From positions 37,751,994 through 37,815,993 of the forward strand of contig OX463848.1 of assembly GCA_949825065.1 (NCBI GenBank): DNA of 64,000 bases. The letters are read 5' to 3'. The translations under genes were made by a program, and so were the position numbers. This DNA is from Odontocerum albicorne (lineage: Eukaryota > Arthropoda > Insecta > Trichoptera > Odontoceridae). Of this stretch, positions 45,110-56,205 are shown in pieces; the first letter of the stretch is position 1; every line of letters starts with the position of its first letter. The notes under the pieces were generated by a model. That model was given only the letters and a program-made list of their open reading frames with translations. It searched no databases and was not told where the DNA came from.

Positions 45110-45430
45110 TAGTTGACATACTACAGAGAGATGAGGTACCAATTTGTATCTATAACATCGCCTATTCATACGGTTATTGTGGTCGGCGCGGCGTGGTATC
45201 TGTCTATAGACATTCTAACTTGTTCAGGATGGAAACTTTTGGACATTTGTGGTATATGAATGATGAACAGGTAGTATATGGCTACCTATAGAATTAGTCG
45301 CTTGCGTACACAGCACATTTTGCATATATGGAAGGGACGGCCCTGTAAAGAGGTTATGTGTAAATACAGTGTGAGGTATTTGTCCCAGTGGCCCCGCCCG
45401 CCCGTATCTCAGCCCGACAGCGACCAAAGT
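45110..45430. other. GC-richer unassigned block
   Basis: Includes GGTCGGCGCGGCGTGGTATC and CCCCGCCCGCCCGTATCTCA. Open for 67 codons on the minus strand. Could be an exon, an LTR or another element; I cannot decide. Confidence 0.3.
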
Positions 45431-45579
45431 GAATTATTCACGTTCCAATAATTATTGCGAAATTAGCCAAACCGGTCTTACTCCCAGGACAAAATATAAC
45501 GTCTCGACATTTATATTCAAAGTTTTCTCATTTTAATTCTATGATTTATATAGTACTTTAAAACTAATAATTGATTAGT

Positions 45580-45870
45580 TAACCAAACGGTTAATCCGTG
45601 CCGTGCACGGTTTTAAAGTTTTTTTATAACAATTCTGAACTCTTTATTTATTAAACGGTGCTTATGTATAAAATATTGCCTACTAAATACTCCTATAAAT
45701 ACAATTTCTGTCAATTTATTCAGTAAAATACCGCAGTAATCCCAACAATTCTGCCCTGACACATCACCTGACAGCTGAACGTAAAATCTTCTCCTGCGAT
45801 TATTATTTTTTTTCAATACTACATCGGATGTGGATAAAAAAAATTATTACAGCACGTGTATAATTTTATT
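45580..45870 (+). repeat. Dispersed repeat family C, copy 2
   Basis: GTGCACGGTTTTAAAG, TTTTTTATAACAATTCTGAA, TTAAACGGTGCTTATGTATA, CCTATAAATAC and CCCTGACACATCACCTGACA align with 12330-12610 and in part with 54840-55080. Confidence 0.65.
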
Positions 45871-46149
45871 TATAAAAGTGATAATAGTGTGATGTATTTT
45901 ATTACAAATCAGAAATATCTGATTATCGAAAATAATATGATATTTAGAACTTCAGGATAAAGAGAAAATAAATATACTAAAGTATCCAACAAAATAGAGA
46001 AACAATCAGGAGACAGTTTTTTGCTGATAGTCATAAAATTACACGAGCTGGGGCAGCCCAGATCTGTTGAACTGTTTGTGTGCTCATATGTGAATTTCTT
46101 GGGTGTAAGTCAGCTGTCTCAGAACATAAAATGATCCTTGTGAGTTTTA

Positions 46150-46350
46150 TATTACAGTATATTACGTTTTCCTTATATACTGCACAACTTGGCGGGTGTG
46201 TTGTCACATGCCAATCTTTCCAGCCAATCAAAATATTTTATAGATGTCTTTAAAAGTTTTTGAAAAAGGTGGGTTTCAACGTGAATCGAACTCACAATCC
46301 CCGAGCTAGAAGACAGATGTCTTACCAAGTAGAACATGGAGGTCATCGAG
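46150..46350 (-). mobile_element. SINE-A, near full length
   Basis: Tail TACTGCACAACTTGGCGGGT, body ACATGCCAATCTTTCCAGCC, head (inverse) CTTGGTAAGACATCTGTCTT and GTGAGTTCGATTCACG. Confidence 0.7.
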
Positions 46351-46889
46351 TTTAATGATTTTTAAATTATTCATGGAAATATTTAGGTAAAAAGCTCTGT
46401 AAACTTCCTGTAATCGCCCTTTGACCTATAATAAAAAAACAACTATGTAAGTTAAATCAAAGTTTGAAAATCTGTGAGTTTGATTAGTTTAGGAACTCAT
46501 GACTATTGGAATGGAAATTAGAAGATTCACCAGCCGTAGATGTAGAATAACATCGTTAAAATACCAGTCTTATTCAATATGGAAAAACAACGTAACGTTT
46601 ATTTGTACAAAATTGTAACCCTGTCTTCCTGTTTGGTTGAGGAAAATTTATTTCAAAGGTTTTGTTAGCAATGTTTATTTTGTAAATGGTGAGTGTAAAA
46701 TAAACGTACTAAAGTTTGTTGATTTATGATGATTAAAATATTTAATTGCGTTATGAACATACTGACCAATAATAAACTTTAATCGTTCGGAATTATATTA
46801 TTTATCACCTTTATGTAATACCAGGATGTCATTAAATATCAACTTGACAACTTTTTCCAATAAGGAAAAGTAAAAGCCATTCGTTCGTT
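46351..46889. other. Unassigned AT-rich spacer
   Basis: No gene or repeat recognised. Confidence 0.4.
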
Positions 46890-47755
46890 CAAGCTCGGAG
46901 CAATTTGAAGAATTCTGTTATTTGGGTAGTATTTTCTCAGATGATGATCGAGAGTTACTCGAAATACCCAACGGCGGGTTACTCGAAATATCCAACGGCG
47001 GGTTACTAAAAATATCCAACGGCGGGTTATTCTTAATATCCAACAGCGGATTACTCGAAATATCCAATGACGTGTTACACGAAATATCCAACGGCGAGTT
47101 CCTCAAAATATCCCATGGTGGGTTACTGGAAATATCCAACGGCGGGTTACTCAAAATATCCAACGGCGGGCTACTCGAAATACACAATAAGCAAAAAAAC
47201 AATAGGACTCGCATAGTTGAACCGTACAGTATCAAAATCTGATAAGATGATAGTCCACAACAGTGTTTTAGTACCAACTTTGATGTATAGTATAACGTTG
47301 AACGTGGAAAAAAACTCAGAAAAGCCTAGTAAATTTTGTAGAAATGCGTGCATTTAGAAGAATACACGGGGTGACAATGTTTGACAGAATACAGAATTAA
47401 ATTATTAGTAATGAATGGCAACTTAAGGATCATGCATTGAATAAGATGAAGAAGACCACTTTGAGATGGTTTGGATATGTGTAACGAATGAATGAAGAAA
47501 AACTAGCAAAACAAATATATAGCACAGTGAGTGAAATGTGTGGCAGATGAAGGCTGTAGAAAGCATAATTGTATCAAGTAAATAATATTTTAAAAGATGG
47601 AAATATAAAAATTCAGGGAAATGGTAGAAGTTGTCTTAGAATGTTTGTGTATATAGAAGAGGCCAAGGATACGTTTCGTGATAGGAAAGTCTGGCTCAGT
47701 ATTTTGTCTGCCTACTCTTACGGGGAAATGGCATGTATGTGTGTTGACAACTGTT
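46890..47755 (+). pseudogene. RTE-A copy carrying an internal 24-bp array
   Basis: FCYLGSIFSDDDRELLEI is the YLGS box of RTE-A and leads in frame into an array of 8-residue repeats (46954-47182). RTE-A then resumes: PYSIKI, LVPTLMY, MRAFRRIHGVT, TLRWFGYV, DRKVWLSILSAYSYGEMA. Stops and frameshifts follow the array. Confidence 0.75.
46954..47182. repeat. In-frame coding minisatellite, 24 bp x 9.5
   Basis: Units TTACTCGAAATATCCAACGG plus CGGG encode LLEISNGG. The frame stays open through all units. The same repeat (2.5 units) is in the RTE-A copy at 63055-63122. Confidence 0.95.
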
Positions 47756-47774
47756 GACGACTGCAAGTTTATCG

Positions 47775-47960
47775 CTTTTCTTTTTCACGTCATCCTTGAT
47801 TGTCTATGCCGTTAGTCTCTGAAACGAGCTACCAGTTATTGTAAGACTTGCACCCTCATTAACTTGCTTCAAAAGCGGCTACAATATTTCATATTGTAGC
47901 CGACTGAAAATCGTTTTATATCTCAAATAATATTGTGTGTCTTTCCATATTGTCTACATT
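47775..47960 (+). pseudogene. LINE C-terminal fragment
   Basis: AVSL-NELPVIVRLAPSLTC plus FKSGY: the W-ELP-.-R.A.SL..FK stretch near the end of Jockey/CR1-group LINE proteins. One stop replaces the tryptophan. Confidence 0.55.
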
Positions 47961-48489
47961 ATCCAAGTCATTGGTTTAAAAAAATGGTGTCTTAAATTTT
48001 TTCTCTTCATATCTGATTTAATTCCTTTATTCTTTTTTTAATTCGTTATTTTTCCTTACTTTTTAATGTGCTTTTTTCTCCGTCTACCCTTAACATTTTC
48101 AAAGGCTCGTAACCAGCAATTGCTACACAATGTGTAACTTGTATTTAGTTTTTGTGTTAATTACCAAATCAATAAGTTTAAAAAACAAGAGGTTATTCTA
48201 ATTTAGTTTTCATTTTTACAAAATAAAATTTTTACTAGATTAAAAACACTCTTATATCCGGCCATACTGTACTGAAATTGCACTACTGTACTGAAATCTT
48301 TACGTGAAATCAACCATTTTATCTTCACGTGAAAATACTGAAATTTCCACGTGAAATGAAGCATTTTATCTCCACGTAATTCATTATAATTTTGAAAGTG
48401 TCAATACAGAGAACTAATTTTACTTTTGTTCGTGTGAAACTCTTCAATATATCCTAATAAGTGTTACGAACATGTTGAATAGCGTTGTC
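47961..48489. other. Unassigned, with a small duplication
   Basis: 48295-48380 has two units of TTT.CGTGAAAT..A.CATTTTATC about 51 bp apart. Otherwise AT-rich. Confidence 0.45.
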
Positions 48490-48750
48490 GGCAGACAATA
48501 TAATCTTCGGCCCCAGTAAGTGAGTGTTCGGATTTAGAATCTCTGGAGTAGGCACAGATTAGGAGTTCTTCATTGAACATATTGGCAACACTGTCGTTCA
48601 GGAGGTGCGAGTATTATCGCCAGACGAACTCTTTTTACCAGACTGGAACCCTTTTTTTTTTTATAACGTCGATAATCGAATCTTAAACCACCCGATGAAG
48701 GTGAAGAATGTTACCACTATACTACAGAGGTGCTTAATAATGTTAAGGCA
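48490..48750 (-). mobile_element. SINE-B copy
   Basis: Reverse complement: CCTCTGTAGTATAGTGGTAA (A box), AAGATTCGATTATC (B-box-like), GTTCCAGTCTGGTAAAAAG, GGCGATAATACTCGCACCTC, AATGAAGAACTCCTAATCTG. Confidence 0.7.
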
Positions 48751-48775
48751 TATAACAACGTCTTAAAAAGTAAAC

Positions 48776-49105
48776 ACGATACCACATAAGCTGATAATTT
48801 GAAGGGCAAGAACATGTTTTTAAAGTAAAGACGATACCACATAAGCTGATAATTTGAAGGGCAAGAACATGTTTTTAAAGTAAACGCGATACCACATAAG
48901 CTGATAATTTGAAGGGCAAGAACATGTTTTTAAAGTAAAGACGATACCACATAAGCTGATAATTTGAAGGGCAAGAACATGTTTTTAAAGTAAACACGAT
49001 ACCACATAAGCTGATAATTTGAAGGGCAAGAACATGTTTTTAAAGTAAAGACAATACCCCATTAGTTGATAATTTGAAGGGCAAGAACATGTTTTTAAAG
49101 TTAAA
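48776..49105. repeat. Minisatellite, 55 bp x 6
   Basis: Units TAAACACGATACCACATAAG, CTGATAATTTGAAGGGCAAG and AACATGTTTTTAAAG. Two alternating variants (AAACACGAT and AAAGACGAT) suggest a 110-bp higher-order unit. Confidence 0.95.
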
Positions 49106-49439
49106 AAAATCTCACCTGATTTACATTTTATTTTTTTCAGAATCGTAAATATTTTTTATGGTCAACTTTTGTACCCTTTCGGTTGGTGAAATACATTACC
49201 GGACCATAATGATTTGACGCATCAAAGCAGAAAACTACGGAAAAAAATTATATTCGAGAGAACGGCGCTCTCGTTCGCGCATTTCTTTTTTTTTTTGTTA
49301 AATTTGAATATTCATTCATGTTCATAGCAGATATTTATAAAAAACCTGTTATTTTCAAACTTTTACTATTAAGAACTATAAAAAAAATTGACGGATAAAA
49401 AACATGATATTTGTACATACGATTTTTTTTAAAGTGACT

Positions 49440-49640
49440 TACATACCACCACCCCATGTTCCTTTAGGGGTAGATAGAGAGAATAGATTTCCAAGCCTTT
49501 CTATCCATGAACATTGCTCACGAGTCGTCTAGATTCATACATCTCGTCAATTATGCTGTTCTTTTTTCATACTTGTCTGCGTTTTCCTCAAATCCGATGC
49601 ATTTAAGACATACATATTTGTTTCGTAAATATTATGCAAC
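49440..49640 (-). pseudogene. RTE-A 3' end fragment, minus strand
   Basis: ACATACCACCACCCCATGTT, then GGGGTAGATAGAGAGAATAG and TTCCAAGCCTTTCTATCC are the reverse of the RTE-A finish and the RKVW coding part. Confidence 0.5.
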
Positions 49641-49929
49641 TCATTCTATCAGTATATTTTTTAGAGAATGTCATTACCGTTGAAAATGATGTCTCAAATT
49701 GGACAACTATCTGTTATAACACAAATAAGATGACCACTTTGTCTCGTCTCCTGTTGTTCAATCTGGAACACTCCAGAGTGAACTAATTACAGGCCGATCA
49801 ACAATAAATGGCATTAATAAAAGTCTATTAATAGTCCTATTGGACGGAGTATGGTGTAAAATTTGGAATTTGGGTAGCCCGACGGTAGATTACCTGGGCT
49901 TTCCACACTTCGTAAGAAGTGCTGGTCTT

Positions 49930-50105
49930 TCAATATGATCAAATTTGGAGTCAACTGCAATAAATATTATATGCCCAAGTTGGGACTAGCACAGTTGCAT
50001 TTTGTGAGTGCAAAGATATCCATACCATGGACCACATCGTTTACAGCTGCCCACCGTGTGCGTTTTTGAGACTTGCAGGAGCTACACAACCGGGCGCTGA
50101 GACCT
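49930..50105 (+). pseudogene. LINE C-terminal cysteine-motif fragment
   Basis: AQVGTSTVAFCECKDIHTMD plus HIVYSCPPC. C-x-C-(x)n-TM-HI---CP is the C-terminal zinc-knuckle-like motif of Jockey-group LINEs, and would follow the LNRLRTG block seen at 38985 in an intact element. Confidence 0.65.
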
Positions 50106-50464
50106 GACAGGAGAAGACACACTATGAATGAAGGCCCACCAAAGAAAAATTAGAATGTAAAATATAGATTTTAAAATTGCGATATATTATTGCGTGGCTG
50201 ACATTTTTAACCTGGTTGGAAAGACGTTTGTTTTCTTTCTGGGTTTCAGCCTTTATTCCCCATACATTTGTCTAAAAACGGCATTTCTTTTGTTTTCATT
50301 AACAAGCGTTGTAAAATATTGTGTTTTGAATAAGATTTTACAAGAAAATAGGATATTATATGTAAAATCGGGAGATTTTTTAATCCCTGGAAGAGAATAA
50401 GACATGAGGTGTCCACTTAAAGGTAGAATTGTAAGTCTTTAAATGAATTAAATTAACACGAGAT

Positions 50465-50800
50465 GATAAATATAAATAAATAAATAAATAATAGGTTTAT
50501 TGATAGCAACATAGTATGTACAGATTATATTTAAATAACACTTCTAAAACACATAAATTGCAGATAATACATTAAATACAGAAGCTATCAAAAGGTCTGG
50601 GCTCATCTAATAGCATCCCCTCGGCCAAGATACACCCCACCAATATAGGGTGAACCCAGCCACGGGGACACCAGATGTTTTTCAGCCCACAGATCATTAC
50701 AAAATTCTTCCGATTTATTACATAAGTAAACGCTAGAAGCCCTCTCGATTTCCTGTGAACGTTGTGAATTGACAATATTAAACAAGATGCTTGAACTATA
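50465..50800 (-). mobile_element. Candidate retroelement 3' end
   Basis: The minus strand holds two overlapping open frames (about 60 codons), then ATCAATAAACC and a TTATTTATTTATTTATTTAT run, the look of a polyadenylated copy. I do not recognise the protein (LVSPWLGSPYIGGVYLGRGD). It could also be the 3' end of a host transcript. Confidence 0.4.
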
Positions 50801-50959
50801 ATATAACTTTAAATTAACTAAAAAGCGTTAAGAACCTTGTTGCTTTAGTCTGTAAAACTTATTTTATTTGTTTTTCATTATCAAATTACTAGAGCGCCAC
50901 TATGACTAGAAATAAACAAAACCAAAACTAAAGTCTTAATCGTGAGCCGATTTGAAATT

Positions 50960-51530
50960 CTAGTTAAGGGATTCCGACAAAGTCAACGAGTTTGTCTATC
51001 GAGATGATTTATTTCGAGGAATGGAAGATGTGGCATAGAGATCCAGAGACGAATTGGAATATCAAAATTAGTTAAGATTCGTCTGAAAAAAAATGGATTG
51101 AGTGGTCTATACTTAGATGAACCGAAATCCGTCTACTTAGATCTCTAGTATTCTCCATAGCACTCTTGGTCTTGGAAACATGGACGATGAGTAAAACGGA
51201 AAGAAACATACTAAATGCCTTCGAGATGTGGTGATGGAGATAGATACTTCGATTACCATGGACAAAAAGTATACCAATGTCTCTAACATCCACAAACAGG
51301 AGATTACGAAAAGACTTTTGACAACACGCAGAAAAATAATCCTACCCCAATGAAGACGAACAAGAGGAAGGAGTCATGAGAAATGGACAGATCAAATAGA
51401 AAAGTTAACAGAATCTTATTTAAAGCACTGCATTCAACGTGGCTCAGGATCGGGAGAGATGGAGACATGTGGTTCGCCGAATTCGAGACACATCAAAGGA
51501 TCACAACAGACGATCCGTTATCTAAATAAT
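50960..51530 (+). pseudogene. RTE-B/BovB-like reverse transcriptase C-terminus
   Basis: In shifting frames: SLVFSIALLVLETWTMSKTE, RNILNAFEMWWW, GRSHEKWTDQIEKLTESYLK and AFNVAQDRERWRHVVRRIRD. The order ETWTM, NAFE-W-W, G-R-KRW-D-I and AQDR-RWR is that of RTE/BovB-type LINEs. Several stops and frameshifts. Confidence 0.75.
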
Positions 51531-51941
51531 GTTACACCTGTTTCCTTTTAATCAATTTCAAAAATACGTAAAAGTTATGAAAACACAGGTTTTCGTAGTA
51601 ATTTAATAAAGCCGTTGCCAACAGCAGCACTGTAATATAATATTTTGAAGTGACAACTGTCAGCCAATGTGCAATGTGCATTATACAGGATGTATTTTGC
51701 ACTTGTCATATGCATAATTCAAATACGTATGCGGAATATTAAATGACTTTCCACCATACTTATCAGACAAATGAGGTTTGAAAGAATGTTTGATTAAATT
51801 TTAGTTTTATTCACAAAGCAGGCATTATTTAAAAAAAAAAGATAATAAAAAAAGAAACATATTGTATATAGAGCAATCATTATAATAATCACACTTAAAG
51901 AGAAGACCAACAAAATCCCACCACTACCCCATTAGACTAAG
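51531..51941. other. Unassigned AT-rich spacer
   Basis: No gene or repeat recognised. Confidence 0.4.
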
Positions 51942-52424
51942 AAACAGTATTTATATCTAAAACATTCAATGTATAAAAAAACAGTATTTATATCTAAAAC
52001 ATTCAATGTATAAAAGAAACAGTATTTATATCTAAAAGATTCAATGTATAAAAGAAACAGTATTTATATCTAAAACATTCATTGTATAAAAGAAACAGTA
52101 TTTATATCTAAAACATTCAATTTATAAAAGAAACAGTATTTATATCTAAAACATTCAATGTATAAAAGAAACAGTATTTATATCTAAAACATTCAATGTA
52201 TAAAAGAAACAGTATTTATATCTAAAACATTCAATGTATAAAAGAAACAGTATTTATATCTAAAACATTCAATGTATAAAAGAGACAGTATTTATATCAA
52301 AAACATTCAATGTATAAAAGAAACCGTATTTATTATATATCTAAAACATTCAATGTATAAAAGAAACAGTATTTATATCTAAAACATTCAATGTATAATA
52401 GAAACAGTATTTATATCTAATCAT
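51942..52424. repeat. Minisatellite, 38 bp x about 13
   Basis: Units GAAACAGTATTTATATCTAA plus AACATTCAATGTATAAAA, 95 percent or more alike. The last units lead into the target site of the next LINE. Confidence 0.95.
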
Positions 52425-52431
52425 TCACTGA

Positions 52432-52743
52432 CTATCTAATCATTCGCAATATAACAAAGGTAGAAGACGTTATAAAGGTGTGCAAAAGTATGAAGTGGCA
52501 ATGGGCCGGACATGTAGCCAGAATGTCAGACTCCCGATGGACATCCGAAATAATCCAATGGTATCCAAGAGGTATAAAGAGGCCTAGAAGAAGACCGAAG
52601 GTACGCTGGATGGACGAAATCAGGAAGCATGGCAGCATCACGTGGCATCGGCGAGCAAAGGACCGAACTGTTTGGAGTCAACTTGGGGAGACCTTCATCC
52701 AGCAGTGGATCGACCCTGGTTGACAATGATGATGATAATGATG
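52432..52743 (+). mobile_element. 5'-truncated RTE-clade LINE with target duplication
   Basis: An open frame to 52723: NITKVEDVIKVCKSMKWQWA, GHVARMSDSRWTSEII, RRRPKVRWMDEIRK, WHRRAKDRTVWSQLGETFIQ and QWIDPG-stop. This is the complete C-terminus of an RTE-type LINE without stops. It is followed by an ATGATGATG-type run. ATTCACTGA flanks the element at 52423-52431 and 52744-52752. It looks like one of the younger insertions here. Confidence 0.85.
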
Positions 52744-52752
52744 ATTCACTGA

Positions 52753-53583
52753 TTTGTAGACACAACTAAGTACTTATAAATCCACACAAATCAAGGAAAA
52801 GTGAACTACATATGAAAAATTATCAATTGCATAATATTAATTCATTGAATAAAAAAATGTGACATGTTATAATTTTTTACTCCCTGTTAGTCTGAAAATA
52901 TAATGAAATTACCACAAACCGCAAATCGAAAAAAGATTGCCCAAAACACAAAAATAATTTCGAACACCTTGTTGTTTAAACGTGGTATTTCACGCATTGT
53001 TCGCGAGGATTAATTTTTCGCCGGAATCCTGGACGGGCGGATTGCGCATTCATGGAAAATTTAAATTTCCAGACCTTCCCCAATGAATAATTGCTGATCA
53101 AAAGCATATTTCTGGTGGATTACCCCTAATGCCTTCATGAAATAAAAACGATTTTCAGAACATTGTATAGTTCTTGTGACAGTTCTATTCTCTACAATAT
53201 TACTTTCAAATATTTAACTCATTTAAAAGTTATTATACTTCTTCATTTTTAGGTTTTCACGGATAAATGTAAATTATATGGCATTTTTTTTATTTTTCAG
53301 TAATTCTCGTGATTGGAGTGAAATTAATGTCTCCGAGCTTTCGATATGATACTTTAGAACTTAGTTTTTGAAACTGAGTACTTTAATATTTCACCAAGCA
53401 AACAAATACTTTTGGTCAAAACAGATATAAACTGTCTAGTTGCAAAATGAAAGAGGGTCTTGTCGAAGCAAGTAAACGATATTTGTAAAGTTAGCACGCA
53501 ACTGGAACGATCACAAGTTCTAGAAGAGATGCAATTGAAGAACATATGGAGGTTCTAGTAGATGATATACATATGTCCTAGAC
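52753..53583. other. Unassigned AT-rich spacer
   Basis: 53000-53060 is GC-richer (CGCCGGAATCCTGGACGGGC). No gene recognised. Confidence 0.4.
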
Positions 53584-53668
53584 CAGGGGTGGCCAAACCG
53601 TGGCGCATTGGATGATTACAAGTAGAGCATTGCATCCTAGCGCCTACTTATTCTTTTAAAATAGGCGT
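53584..53668. mobile_element. Candidate hAT-like terminus
   Basis: CAGGGGTGGCCAAACCGTGG resembles the CAGGGGTGGCCAAC-type termini of hAT elements. The LTR at 53669 cuts it, and no partner terminus was found. Confidence 0.35.
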
Positions 53669-54140
53669 TGTAGGGACTACCGTCGTCCCTGAATATTGTC
53701 AACACGCACGGTCAACGACCGACGAACCGACCTTCGGACATGTCCAAAGGTCGCATACCAGAACATCATTATTGTTTACCCGAAAATACTATTTACGTTA
53801 CATTCCACAGTAGAAAGAGAACGCATCGCGCTGTCTCACCGTTTTCGTCAACAAATTATCTACCCACTATATTATTCGAAACGTCTGCAACCACCTCTGC
53901 ACGCGCAGGAGTGAGATAAAAATATTTTGCGGGCGCACTCACGCGCCCCGTTCTGAAATGTATATATACCTACTTATCGATAAATAAAGATCACTTATTA
54001 TTAATCACTTGACCATTCATCGCTGTTTACTATTCATTGATTATTCACTCTCACTTTCCGCATTGCTAATCGAGGTATTTTATTTAAATACCAAACAACA
54101 ATCATAATCATCAGCACGTCCTACTAGGACATCCGCTAAA
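53669..54140 (+). mobile_element. Solo LTR, second copy, 4-bp target duplication
   Basis: Starts TGTAGGGACTACCGTCGTCC, ends GACATCCGCTAAA, flanked by GCGT at 53665-53668 and 54141-54144. Near-identical to 29257-29722 and in the same orientation, with the same TATA and AATAAA signals. A small insertion near 53985 is the main difference. Confidence 0.85.
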
Positions 54141-54144
54141 GCGT

Positions 54145-54839
54145 CATAACTGAATCCATCTTCATAGTTTCAACATCAAAGTGCTCTCAGTTCAAACCAA
54201 ACATTAAAAGACTAGCGAAATCCAAACAGGCTCATAAGTTTCAATAAAGGTAAGTAATGTTTATGTGCTGTAATAGATAGTGTTTTTCATACAATAATTA
54301 AATAATTTAAAAATGTTCGTTATATCTATAAGCATACTTTTATTTAGAAGATTATTAAGCATATGCCAGGACTCCTTCTAGGGAGTAGAGAGAACAGACA
54401 ACTCCAAGTTCTAAGCTGATCTCGCTCTCATTGCTTTATCTTGCTCAGAGCTTTCTCTCTCTCACCACATCCAACAACTGTGGTCCAGAGTTATAGTTAC
54501 CAAACGAGATTCTCCGGCAGCTGTAGCACCATCAGTGGGGTCCACAACAGCGATCATCCTCTCGTCCAAGATATCATTTCTGACTATTGTACAATAGATT
54601 GGTGCTCGAATAAACGTGTGTCTTTTGAAATGGCGTAAATGAATTAATTGAATTGCGTGATTGAGTTAGTCCTTTTCCTCTCCTAAGCGAAGCAGATCCT
54701 ACCCCTATCCCTATTTTACAACCCCAAACGTGAACGTAAGAAGGTAAAAAAAGTGCTTGAGTTGTATGGCGCATCTGAACTCGTCTGTGACAAAATTGGC
54801 ACATGGTTGAAAAAATTTAAATAATTTATTCTTAACCCC
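54145..54839. other. Unassigned; possible LTR-like part
   Basis: 54390-54620 (GCTCTCATTGCTTTATCTTG, CTCGAATAAACGTGTGTC) has the pyrimidine runs and AATAAA of an LTR, but no ends were found. Confidence 0.25.
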
Positions 54840-55080
54840 GCTCTGATGTTGTGTTAAATAAATAACATTCGCGAGATTTCATAGTTTTGACATTTAGCTA
54901 TTAGTTGGTGTATCGGGGAGGTATTGTTTTGTTTAATGCGGTCCTTTTTATTTATATATTTATAGGAGTATTTAGTAGTTAACTCCGTGAGTATTAAATA
55001 TACAAGCCCGTTTTATAACAGTTCAGAAACGTTATAAAAAAATCTGAAACCGTACATGGCGCGGGTTAATCTTTTAGTTA
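54840..55080 (-). repeat. Dispersed repeat family C, copy 3
   Basis: Reverse complement: GCGCCATGTACGGTTTCAGA, TTTTTTATAACGTTTCTGAA, CTGTTATAAAACGGGCTTGT, TACTAAATACTCCTATAAAT. Confidence 0.6.
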
Positions 55081-55394
55081 AAAAATAATTTGCAAACTGT
55101 ACGTTCTAGCAGATCCGGTCCTGTTTATGAATAAATAACACAGCCTTAAGCGGTTAACTGCTGCCCGATTAACCTCTGCGTGTGTGTTTTTATCTGCGAA
55201 TAAGATTTAAACGCTATAATATTATATTTGTAAATGTCATTGATTAAAACTGCGGAGAAAGTTAGCGGTGGCGGTTACTTCGGCTAACCACAAAATGTTT
55301 GCTGAAACAGAAGTTCAAATCTCTGATTTTCTGTAGTTCAAACAGTACAAAATCAACTTTTGATTGTAAATGATATTTTTATTATATTATGTGT
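55081..55394. other. Unassigned spacer
   Basis: No gene or repeat recognised. Confidence 0.4.
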
Positions 55395-55515
55395 ACACTT
55401 TATATACATAGTACATGTGTATATAATACAACCTGGCGGATTTATTATTTCTATTCAACCAACCACGTGATCTTTTAGAGTCTTTATGTAGAAACTAGAC
55501 TGAAACCTTTTTTAA
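55395..55515 (-). mobile_element. SINE-A tail and body
   Basis: TGTATATAATACAACCTGGC, TCAACCAACCACGTGATC and GAAACTAGACTGAAACC in minus orientation. No head. Confidence 0.55.
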
Positions 55516-55566
55516 ATAATTGTTTAACAAAATGAATCTAACGCACTTATCTAATATTATACACCA

Positions 55567-55895
55567 ATAAACATTTTTTATTGAAGAATATAAGGGCAAC
55601 TAACACTTTACTTCAAGAAATAACGTTTATTGGAGAAGAATATAAGGGCAACTAATACTTTACTTCAAGAAATAACGTTTATTGGAGAAGAATATAAGGG
55701 CAACTAATATTTTACTTCAAGAAATAACGTTTATTGGAGAAGAATATAAGGGCAACTAATACTTTACTTCAAGAAATAACGTTTATTGGAGAAGAATATA
55801 AGGGCAACTAATACTTTACTTCAAGAAATAACGTTTATTGGAGAAGAATATAAGGGCAACTAATATTTTACTCCAATAAATAACGTTTATTGGAA
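55567..55895. repeat. Minisatellite, 52 bp x 6
   Basis: Units AATAACGTTTATTGGAGAAG, AATATAAGGGCAACTAATAC and TTTACTTCAAG. The middle units are identical or nearly so. Confidence 0.95.
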
Positions 55896-56044
55896 TAGAA
55901 AATTAAGGAAAATATTTTTTTCTGTATTTAATTTGTCAACAACGTTGTTATTTTTGTTTTGATTTTGATTCACATTATTTAACAACTTGCTTACTATAGT
56001 ATAATTTACTTTTAACCAATCTGAAAGAAGTTAAAAGACCGATT

Positions 56045-56205
56045 ATCCTCAAAAAACTTACAGGCAAAAGCCTGGTTTACTGGGGATACGACAAATGCAG
56101 ATCCGTAAAAATGTATGTGTCCACATTAAATTACCAGTTGTTTTTTGATATAATATTTATTTATAAAATGTCTAGACTTGTGCAAATAAATAAATAAAAA
56201 GATTA
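56045..56205 (+). repeat. Repeat D copy
   Basis: TTACAGGCAAAAGCCTGGTT, TACTGGGGATACGACAAATG, ending in AAATAAATAAATAAAAAG. Directly followed by repeat E. Confidence 0.6.

Noticed and set aside
46918..47277. 119-codon proline-rich repeat protein on the minus strand
   Set aside because: Antisense shadow of the 24-bp array, which is in frame with RTE-A on the plus strand.
50572..50775. Host gene 3' end on the minus strand
   Set aside because: Two short overlapping frames with an AATAAA and a TTTA run fit a retroelement 3' end equally well. Listed as a candidate element instead.
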